A stretch of 6,000 nt of DNA from an uncultured Subdoligranulum sp. (GTDB taxonomy: Bacteria > Bacillota > Clostridia > Christensenellales > CAG-314), in assembly GCA_900551395.1 (NCBI GenBank), contig URVX01000077.1, positions 1-6,000 on the forward strand, given 5' to 3'. The translations under genes were made by a program, and so were the position numbers. This document shows positions 1-6,000 of the stretch, piece by piece (within the stretch, counting starts at the first letter, position 1; each line of letters opens with the position of its first letter). Below the pieces are notes generated by a model, which worked only from the letters and a program-made list of their open reading frames with translations, was not told the origin of the DNA and searched no databases.

Positions 1-2
1 AC

Positions 3-137
3 ATGATTTTAGAAGAGCAGTACGTCCATGTCATTCCGGATGATTGGGATTACGAGCTTGGCGCATGGGTGGAGACGTTTAATGTCGGATACTGGGGCGT
101 TTGGGGAAACGGATGCGACCCCGATGCGTCTGACGAC
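3..137 (+). other. Non-PurD N-terminal segment in frame with purD
   Basis: Residues 1-45 of the purD reading frame precede the position where PurD proteins normally start (usually Met-Lys-Val directly before the Gly-rich loop). The segment is strongly acidic (many Asp/Glu) and aromatic: Trp at 15, 22, 31 and 34, Tyr at 7, 17 and 30. It has no predicted signal peptide or membrane helix. The codon next to the core (GTA at 138) cannot be a normal start, and no in-frame ATG lies between 6 and 140. The frame is open throughout, whereas the other two forward frames contain stops here. It could be the C-terminal end of an upstream protein fused to PurD, a lineage-specific N-terminal extension, or the result of a frameshift or assembly join. 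I do not recognise the sequence. Confidence 0.6.
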
Positions 138-1382
138 GTAGCCATTATCGGCGGCGGCGGCAGAGAGCACGCCATTGCCTTGAAGCTTAAAGCAAGTCCG
201 TTGCTCGGAAAGCTGTTTTGCCTGCCGGGCAACGCGGGTATTTCCGAGTGCGCCGTTTGCGCGCCCGTTTCTCCTATGGATTTCGAGGGAATTTTCGCCT
301 TTTGCGAAAAAAACGGCGTAGACCTGGTTTTCGTTGCGCCTGACGACCCTTTGGCGGGCGGACTGGTGGATTTTTTGACGGAAAGAGGAGTTAAGGCTTT
401 CGGACCGGTTAAAGCCGCGGCAAAAATAGAATCAAGCAAGGCTTTTGCCAAAGACTTTATGCGTAAGTACGAAATACCTACTGCCTGGTATCGGGTGTTC
501 GAGAGCTTTGAGAGCGCAAGGGAATACGCGCAAAGCTGTCCTTTGCCCGTTGTGGTCAAGGCGGACGGGCTTGCGTTGGGAAAGGGCGTCATCATCTGCA
601 ACACGCGCAGTGAAGCGCTTGACGCGCTGCAAAGCGTCATGGTTGACGCAAGATTCGGCAAAAGCGCGGGAAGCAAGGTTGTCATGGAGGAGTTCATGAC
701 CGGCAGGGAAGTCACCGTGCTGGCGTTCTGCGACGGCAAAACTCTGCTGCCCATGCCCGCGTCGCAGGACCACAAAAAAGCGTTTGACGGCGACAAGGGA
801 CTCAACACCGGCGGTATGGGCGCGTTTGCGCCTACGCCTTACTTTAGCTCCGACGACGAAATAGAGTTTATGCAAAAAATTGCTTTGCCTACGCTCGCGG
901 GCTTGGAAAAGGAAGGCATAGAGTTCAAGGGAGTGCTTTACTTCGGGCTTATGAAAACGGGCGCGGGGCTTAAGGTAGTCGAGTACAACGCGCGCTTCGG
1001 AGACCCCGAAACGCAGGTTGTCCTTGCTCTTTTGAAAAGCGATTTGCTGGAAATCGTCCTTGCGACGACGGAGGGCAGACTGGACGGGACAATCGTGGAA
1101 TGGAGCGGCGAGACTGCGCTCACGGTTGTCGTTGCGGACGGCGGCTATCCCGAAAACGTAGTCAAGGGCAAGGAAATAACCTTAGGCAGCCTTGAAGGAG
1201 TGACTCTCATACATGCGGGCACGCGGTCGGAGGACGGACGTCTCAAAACAAACGGGGGACGGGTTTTCGACGTCGTGGGCGTTGCAGACAACCTCGAAGC
1301 GGCGAGAAAAAAGGTTTACGGACAGATTGACAAGGTGACTTTCGAGGGCGCGAGATACCGCGCCGATATAGGATTGGTTTAA
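3..1382 (+). CDS. purD: Phosphoribosylamine–glycine ligase (GAR synthetase), with atypical N-terminal extension
   Basis: ATP-grasp enzyme of cytosolic de novo purine synthesis; it joins 5-phosphoribosylamine and glycine with ATP to give glycinamide ribonucleotide (GAR). Counting from the ATG at 3, the conserved core begins at about residue 46 with VAIIGGGGREHA (Gly loop 50-53), then LPGNAGI, the clostridial-style VAPDDPLA, and ESSKAFAKDF. The ATP-grasp part shows VVVKADGLALGKGV (K186, K194), MEEF (E229/E230), SQDHKK (254-259), NTGGMGA (268-274) and the metal/ATP motif EYNARFGDPETQ (327-338). The C-terminal domain ends in the usual NGGRVFDVVG and RADIGLV. The core is about 414 residues, close to the family's usual 415-430, and no active-site motif is missing. 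The first 45 residues are not part of PurD as known. Only two bases precede the ATG and no stop is visible before it, so the true start may lie upstream; GTG at 69 is the only other plausible in-frame start, with a poor ribosome site. The purL start follows 6 bp after the stop. Product certain, start uncertain. Confidence 0.96.
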   Translation: MILEEQYVHVIPDDWDYELGAWVETFNVGYWGVWGNGCDPDASDDVAIIGGGGREHAIALKLKASPLLGKLFCLPGNAGISECAVCAPVSPMDFEGIFAFCEKNGVDLVFVAPDDPLAGGLVDFLTERGVKAFGPVKAAAKIESSKAFAKDFMRKYEIPTAWYRVFESFESAREYAQSCPLPVVVKADGLALGKGVIICNTRSEALDALQSVMVDARFGKSAGSKVVMEEFMTGREVTVLAFCDGKTLLPMPASQDHKKAFDGDKGLNTGGMGAFAPTPYFSSDDEIEFMQKIALPTLAGLEKEGIEFKGVLYFGLMKTGAGLKVVEYNARFGDPETQVVLALLKSDLLEIVLATTEGRLDGTIVEWSGETALTVVVADGGYPENVVKGKEITLGSLEGVTLIHAGTRSEDGRLKTNGGRVFDVVGVADNLEAARKKVYGQIDKVTFEGARYRADIGLV

Positions 1383-1388
1383 AAATTT

Positions 1389-4300
1389 ATGATTTACAGA
1401 GTTTTCGTTGAAAAGAAAGAGCAATTCGACGTGCCGGCGGCAAAAACGCTTTCTTCACTTGAAAGAGTGCTGGGTATCCGCCCCGAAAAAGTGCGCAGGC
1501 TTTTGCGTTACGACGTGGAGGGCTTGACCGAGCGGCAGATGAAGGACAGCATAGCCTCGGTTTTTTCGGAGCCCAACGCAGACAAGGTTTTTTCCGACGT
1601 TTCGGTCGGACGGGACGAAAAAATGCTGGTTGTTCAGCTTTTGGACGGTCAATACGACCAGCGCGCCGACTCGGCAATGCAATGCGTGCAGTTTCTTACC
1701 GGCGGCGTCAGACCTCTTGTCAGGTGCGCCGAGGTGTATGTTTTCAAAGGCGTTTCGGATGAGCAGTTTTTGAAAATCAAGCGTTTTCTCATCAATCCCG
1801 TCGACAGCAAGGAGGGCGGGACGGAGATGCCCGACACGCTTGCCGACCGATTTGAAACAAGCGGGAAAATGCGCGAGGAGCTTTGCGGCTTCAACGAAAT
1901 GGACGAGAGCGGACTTAAAGCGTTTCACGGCAAAATGGGACTTGCCATGACCGTAGACGACCTGAGGTTTGTAAGGGATTATTTCAGAGAAAAGGGCAGA
2001 CAGCCGACGCTTACGGAGCTGAAGGTGGTGGACACCTATTGGTCCGACCACTGCCGTCACACAACCTTTTCCACTCGGCTCAAGGATATAAAAATTGTTT
2101 CCGACAATCCCGATATCCCCAACGCTTTGGAGCAGTATCGACAGTTGTTTGAAAAACACAACGTCAAGGGCGACAAGGTGCCCTGTTTGATGAGCATTGC
2201 CACCATTGCCGCCAAAGAGCTTAAAAGCAGACGGCTTTTAAACAATCTTGACGAGAGCGACGAAATAAACGCCTGCTCGGTTGTCGTGGACGTGGACGTT
2301 GACGGCAAAGACGAGCAGTGGCTGATTATGTTCAAAAACGAGACGCACAATCATCCTACCGAAATCGAGCCTTTCGGCGGCGCGGCAACCTGTCTCGGCG
2401 GAGCAATCAGAGACCCGCTCAGCGGAAGAACCTATGTTTATCAGGCGATGAGAGTCACCGGCTGTGGAACTCCCGACGAGCCTGTCGAACAAACCATGAA
2501 GGGCAAGCTGCCTCAGCGCGTGCTTACCACAACCGCGCTTTCGGGCTTTTCGGGCTACGGCAATCAGATAGGCTTGGCTACGGGCACGGTTGCGGAAATT
2601 TACAACGACGGCTACAAAGCCAAGCGGCTTGAGACGGGCTACGTAATAGGGGGCAACAGGCGCGAAAACGTCGTGCGCCGCAGACCGCAGGCAGGGGACG
2701 TTGTCATTATGGTAGGCGGCGACACGGGACGCGACGGCTGCGGCGGAGCCACAGGCAGCAGCAAATCCCACGACGTAAAAAGCGTCGAAACGTGCGGCGC
2801 GGAGGTGCAGAAAGGCAATCCGCCCGAAGAACGCAAGCTTCAGAGGCTGTTCCGCAACCCCGAAGCGTCAAAGCTGATTGTCAAATGCAACGACTTCGGC
2901 GCGGGCGGCGTGTGCGTGGCAATTGGCGAGCTTGCCGACGGTCTGCATATACATCTCGACAGAATAAACAAAAAATACGAGGGACTTTCGGCAACGGAGC
3001 TTGCGATAAGCGAGTCTCAGGAGAGGATGGCTGTCGTCGTGAGCGAAAGCGACGCCGACGAATTTATCCGACTTGCCTCCGTTGAAAATCTTAAATGCGT
3101 CAAGGTCGCGGAGGTGACTGAAAAGACCGTTCTTTTCATGACCTACAAGGACGAAATTATTGCGGACATAGACAGAGCCTTTCTGGATACTAACGGCATA
3201 AGACAAAGCATTGACGCGGAAATTTCAGACAACTGCGTCGGTTATTTTTCCGCCGACGACGAAAAGACCGCGAAGCTAATAGCCGGGAGCGCAGAGCAGG
3301 CTCTTAAGGAAAGGCTGTCCCGACTTGACGTGTGCTCGCGCAAGGGTATGGGCGAGGTTTTCGACTCCACCATAGGCGCGGCGACGGTGCTTATGCCTTT
3401 CGGCGGCAAAAACCAGCTTACGCCTGCGACGATTATGGCTTCCAAGCCGCCTGTTGGCGTCGGCTACACGACAACAATCACCTGCTCGTCCTACGCGTTG
3501 TACACCGACCTGCTGGAAAAGTCGCCTTTTTTGGGCGCGATTTATTCCGTTGTGGGCGCGGTGTCCAAGCTTGTTTCCTGCGGCGTCAAGCCCTCGTCCG
3601 TCAGACTCTCTTTGCAGGAGTTTTTCAAAAAGCCCAACGCCGACCCCAAGCGCTGGGGAGAGCCTCTTTCCGCGCTGCTGGGCGCGCTGGACGCGCAGCT
3701 GGGGCTTGAAACGGCGGCAATCGGCGGCAAGGACAGCATGAGCGGCACTTTCGAGCACCTTGACGTGCCGCCGACGCTTATTGCTTTCGGCATGGGAATC
3801 GCAAAGGAAAACGCATTCGTCCACAACGCTTTTGAAAGGACGGGAAGGGTGGTTCGGTATAAGATTCCCAAAAACGCTTGGGGACGTCCCGATTATGCCG
3901 CGCTTAAAGAAATTTACGATGAAATTTACGCCGCGATTTGCAGCGGCAAAATTCTGCATACGGCGGTTGTGGAGGAGGGCGGCGCGATTGTCGCGCTGGT
4001 CAAATCCCTTTTCGCAAACGATTTGGGGGCAAAGACGGACAAATTGAGCGCTGAGGACTTCCGTCCGGCATACGGTGATATTCTTGCGGTTGTTTCGGAG
4101 GATTTCCAAAGCCGTCGCGCCGAGACGTATGCGACGCTCTGCGATGACGGAGAGCTTGTATGCGGCGACGAAAAGGTTTGTCTTAACGCGCTCAAAAAGG
4201 CTTTTTGCGGCAGGCTGGAAAGCGTGTTTCCCACCGTTGCGCCGGCTTTCGGCGAGGCTGAGGAGGCAAGCTTCTCAACTAAGGAAATTTACGTTTCGCG

Positions 4301-5111
4301 CTTCAAAACCGCCAAGCCCAGAGTGTTTATACCGGTATTTCCCGGCACGAACTGCGAGTACGACACGCAGAAGGCGTTTGAAAACGCCGGCGCGGAGTGC
4401 GATGTGTTTGTGGTCAAAAACGTGACGAAAGCCGACGTGGAGTTTTCCGTCGCAGAGATGACAAAGAGATTGTCGGCGGCGCAGATACTTGCCTTTCCCG
4501 GCGGCTTTTCGGGCGGCGACGAGCCGGACGGCAGCGGCAAATTTATCGTAAATATGTTCCGCAACCCCTCGTTGAAGGAAGCGACGGAGCAGCTGCTGAA
4601 AAAGCGCGACGGTCTTGCCATAGGTATATGCAACGGCTTTCAGGCGTTGATAAAGCTGGGGCTTCTGCCTTTCGGCAGCATAGAGCCGTTGAGCGAAAAC
4701 GCGCCTACGCTCACCTTCAACAACATAGGCCGTCACGTGTCCACGATTTGCCGCGTGAGAGCGGCGACAAACGCTTCGGCGTGGCTCAGATACGTCAAAG
4801 TCGGCGACGTTTTCAGCGTGCCCGTCAGCCACGGCGAGGGCAGGTTCGTGTGCGACGCGGAAGCTTTGCAAAAGCTGGTCGAAAACGGACAGATACTCAC
4901 GCAGTACGTAGATTTCGACGACCGCGTCACCATGCAAAGCCCTTTCAACCCCAACGGCAGCGTAAACGCGGTGGAGGGCTTGATTTCCCCCGACGGCAGA
5001 ATACTGGGCAAGATGGGGCATGCGGAGCGCACGGGCAAAGGACTTTACAGAAACGTAGAGGGAAATTGGGATATGGGACTTTTCCGCTCAGGCGTGGAAT
5101 ATTTTAAATAG
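1389..5111 (+). CDS. purL: Phosphoribosylformylglycinamidine synthase, single-chain clostridial type
   Basis: Converts FGAR, glutamine and ATP to FGAM, the fourth step of purine synthesis. At 1,240 residues it is full length for the single-chain Firmicutes form, which combines the work of PurS, PurL and PurQ. Order: PurS-like N-terminal region (about 1-145, ending near QFDQRADSA-like QYDQRADSA and INPVDSKEG); linker with TYWSDHCRHTTF (H221, H224); first AIRS/ATPase half with ETHNHPTEIEPFGGA (318 on), GGDTGRDGCGGAT (443-455) and NDFGAGGV (501 on); second half with GGKDSMSG (779-786); and a C-terminal class I glutamine amidotransferase from about residue 977. The amidotransferase triad is present: Cys1081 in GICNGFQ, His1148 and Glu1150 in SHGEGRF. 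The ATG at 1389 matches the family start (IYRVFVEKK). It has no good Shine-Dalgarno: the nearest candidate, AGGA at 1370-1373, is about 15 bases away, so translation is probably coupled to purD termination. No truncation or frameshift seen. Confidence 0.97.
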   Translation: MIYRVFVEKKEQFDVPAAKTLSSLERVLGIRPEKVRRLLRYDVEGLTERQMKDSIASVFSEPNADKVFSDVSVGRDEKMLVVQLLDGQYDQRADSAMQCVQFLTGGVRPLVRCAEVYVFKGVSDEQFLKIKRFLINPVDSKEGGTEMPDTLADRFETSGKMREELCGFNEMDESGLKAFHGKMGLAMTVDDLRFVRDYFREKGRQPTLTELKVVDTYWSDHCRHTTFSTRLKDIKIVSDNPDIPNALEQYRQLFEKHNVKGDKVPCLMSIATIAAKELKSRRLLNNLDESDEINACSVVVDVDVDGKDEQWLIMFKNETHNHPTEIEPFGGAATCLGGAIRDPLSGRTYVYQAMRVTGCGTPDEPVEQTMKGKLPQRVLTTTALSGFSGYGNQIGLATGTVAEIYNDGYKAKRLETGYVIGGNRRENVVRRRPQAGDVVIMVGGDTGRDGCGGATGSSKSHDVKSVETCGAEVQKGNPPEERKLQRLFRNPEASKLIVKCNDFGAGGVCVAIGELADGLHIHLDRINKKYEGLSATELAISESQERMAVVVSESDADEFIRLASVENLKCVKVAEVTEKTVLFMTYKDEIIADIDRAFLDTNGIRQSIDAEISDNCVGYFSADDEKTAKLIAGSAEQALKERLSRLDVCSRKGMGEVFDSTIGAATVLMPFGGKNQLTPATIMASKPPVGVGYTTTITCSSYALYTDLLEKSPFLGAIYSVVGAVSKLVSCGVKPSSVRLSLQEFFKKPNADPKRWGEPLSALLGALDAQLGLETAAIGGKDSMSGTFEHLDVPPTLIAFGMGIAKENAFVHNAFERTGRVVRYKIPKNAWGRPDYAALKEIYDEIYAAICSGKILHTAVVEEGGAIVALVKSLFANDLGAKTDKLSAEDFRPAYGDILAVVSEDFQSRRAETYATLCDDGELVCGDEKVCLNALKKAFCGRLESVFPTVAPAFGEAEEASFSTKEIYVSRFKTAKPRVFIPVFPGTNCEYDTQKAFENAGAECDVFVVKNVTKADVEFSVAEMTKRLSAAQILAFPGGFSGGDEPDGSGKFIVNMFRNPSLKEATEQLLKKRDGLAIGICNGFQALIKLGLLPFGSIEPLSENAPTLTFNNIGRHVSTICRVRAATNASAWLRYVKVGDVFSVPVSHGEGRFVCDAEALQKLVENGQILTQYVDFDDRVTMQSPFNPNGSVNAVEGLISPDGRILGKMGHAERTGKGLYRNVEGNWDMGLFRSGVEYFK

Positions 5112-5120
5112 AAAGAATCA

Positions 5121-5128
5121 AGGGAGGA
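5121..5128 (+). promoter_or_regulatory. Strong Shine-Dalgarno for fhs
   Basis: AGGGAGGA lies 6 bases before the ATG at 5135, close to ideal spacing, and fixes the fhs start. It sits in the 23-bp gap after the purL TAG (5109-5111). The gap is too short and lacks the inverted repeat needed for an intrinsic terminator, and no -35/-10 pair is apparent, so fhs is probably read from the same transcript as purL but initiated independently by ribosomes. Confidence 0.85.
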
Positions 5129-5134
5129 CAGTTT

Positions 5135-6000
5135 ATGTATAAAAGCGATATAGAAATAGCGCAGTCGACGGAAATGCTGCCTATTGCCGAAATAGCCGCC
5201 TCGGCGGGAATAGACGACAAATATCTCGAGCCTTACGGCAGATACAAGGCAAAGGTGGATTACAACCTTTTGGACGAAACGAAAAATTCCCAAGGCAAGC
5301 TGATTTTGGTCACGGCGATAAATCCCACTCCCGCGGGAGAGGGCAAAACAACGACGACGATAGGGCTTGCCGACGGCATGAAGCGTCTTGGAAAAAGCGT
5401 TGCTGTTGCGCTGCGCGAGCCTTCGCTGGGACCCATTTTCGGCGTCAAGGGCGGCGCTGCCGGGGGAGGTTATGCTCAGGTCGTGCCGATGGAGGATATA
5501 AACCTGCATTTTACTGGCGATTTTCACGCAATCGGAGCGGCAAACAACCTGCTTGCGGCAATGATTGACAATCATATATATCAGGGCAACGCCTTGAACA
5601 TAGACCCCCGTCAGATAACCTGGCGCAGGTGCGTGGATATGAACGACAGACAGCTGCGTTTCGTCACAGACGGCTTGGGCGGCAAAGCAAACGGAACGCC
5701 GCGCGAGGACGGTTTCGATATCACGGCGGCAAGCGAAATCATGGCTATTTTGTGCCTTGCTTACGACATGACGGACTTGAAGCAAAGGCTTGCGGACATA
5801 ACGGTAGGCTACACCTATGACGGAGCTCCGGTCAGAGCCGGACAGCTGAACGCGCAGGGCGCTATGGCGGCTCTGCTTAAGGACGCGTTGAAGCCCAATC
5901 TGGTGCAGACCTTGGAGCACACTCCCGCGTTTGTGCACGGCGGTCCTTTCGCCAACATCGCGCACGGGTGCAACTCCATTATGGCGACGCGTCTTGCCAT
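5135..6000 (+). CDS. fhs: Formate–tetrahydrofolate ligase (10-formyl-THF synthetase), 3' end outside window
   Basis: ATP-dependent cytosolic enzyme that condenses formate with tetrahydrofolate to form 10-formyl-THF, the donor for GAR and AICAR formylation and, in acetogens, the methyl branch of the Wood-Ljungdahl pathway. The visible 288 codons have the family N-terminus (IAQSTEMLPIAEIA, then a YGRYKAKV segment), the P-loop-like nucleotide site TPAGEGKTTT (residues 65-74), REPSLGPIFGVKGGAAGGG, the stretch from VVPMEDINLHFTGDFHAI through AANNLL, and the ITWRRCVDMNDRQLR and VHGGPFANIAHGCNS motifs. All are highly conserved in FTHFS, which is normally about 555 residues, so roughly half is present. 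The frame is open to the last base; the break is the window edge, not a mutation. It lies 23 bp after purL, suggesting that formyl-donor supply is co-expressed with the purine enzymes that consume it. Confidence 0.97.
   Translation, partial: MYKSDIEIAQSTEMLPIAEIAASAGIDDKYLEPYGRYKAKVDYNLLDETKNSQGKLILVTAINPTPAGEGKTTTTIGLADGMKRLGKSVAVALREPSLGPIFGVKGGAAGGGYAQVVPMEDINLHFTGDFHAIGAANNLLAAMIDNHIYQGNALNIDPRQITWRRCVDMNDRQLRFVTDGLGGKANGTPREDGFDITAASEIMAILCLAYDMTDLKQRLADITVGYTYDGAPVRAGQLNAQGAMAALLKDALKPNLVQTLEHTPAFVHGGPFANIAHGCNSIMATRLA

Noticed and set aside
148..164. Run of GGC repeats near the purD core start, considered as a repeat or slippage site
   Set aside because: It encodes the conserved Gly-rich loop GGGGRE of PurD. 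The copy number matches the family, so there is no evidence of expansion.
1561..1595. T-runs in the early part of purL, considered as frameshift sites
   Set aside because: The reading frame is intact across them and the protein stays aligned to family motifs on both sides.
3276..4109. Minus-strand open frame of 277 codons inside purL
   Set aside because: It is fully antisense to conserved purL domains, with low-complexity Arg-rich translation; a codon-bias shadow.
4397..5107. Plus-strand open frame of 236 codons overlapping the purL amidotransferase domain in another frame
   Set aside because: The Arg/Gln-rich translation is typical of a frame-shifted GC-rich gene, and the purL frame carries the catalytic triad here.
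5112..5134. Possible terminator or promoter between purL and fhs
   Set aside because: The 23-bp gap has no inverted repeat with a T-run and no recognisable -35/-10 pair; it is accounted for by the fhs ribosome binding site.
5045..5965. Long minus-strand open frame (306 codons) antisense to the end of purL and the start of fhs
   Set aside because: It lies opposite two unmistakable conserved genes, resembles no known family, is rich in Arg/His/Val as expected of a reverse-strand shadow, and has no convincing ribosome site. The biased third positions of the plus-strand genes explain the lack of stops.

Overview
The window is a dense, single-strand stretch of bacterial chromosome with three co-directional (+) genes. 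It reads as the distal part of a de novo purine biosynthesis operon: purD (GAR synthetase), then purL (single-chain FGAM synthase), then the 5' two-thirds or so of a third gene encoding formate–tetrahydrofolate ligase (fhs), which runs off the right edge. Gaps are 6 bp (purD–purL) and 23 bp (purL–fhs). No terminator-like hairpin or internal promoter is evident in either gap, so one polycistronic message is likely.

The organism is probably an anaerobic member of Bacillota, class Clostridia. PurL is the about 1,240-residue single-chain form with a 'TYWSDHCRHTTF' active-site segment, typical of Clostridia and some other Firmicutes, rather than the three-subunit PurS/Q/L of Bacillus or the about 1,295-residue proteobacterial form. 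PurD carries the 'VAPDDPLA' variant often seen in clostridia. fhs is standard in anaerobic one-carbon metabolism, and its start has a strong AGGGAGGA Shine-Dalgarno. The DNA is moderately GC-rich by eye with many GCG, GGC and GAC codons. I cannot place it at family level.

Layout: 3–1382 is purD, whose conserved core starts only at about residue 46, after an unexplained acidic, Trp/Tyr-rich 45-residue N-terminal segment that may continue upstream of the window. 1389–5111 is purL. 5121–5128 is the fhs ribosome binding site. 5135–6000 is fhs (partial).

Functionally the genes fit together. PurD makes GAR from phosphoribosylamine, glycine and ATP. After formylation of GAR (a step not encoded here), PurL converts FGAR to FGAM using glutamine and ATP. 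Fhs charges tetrahydrofolate with formate to give 10-formyl-THF, the formyl donor for the two folate-dependent steps of the same pathway. No mobile element, CRISPR array, RNA gene or clearly new system was found. The one feature that does not fit standard expectations is the N-terminal segment on PurD.
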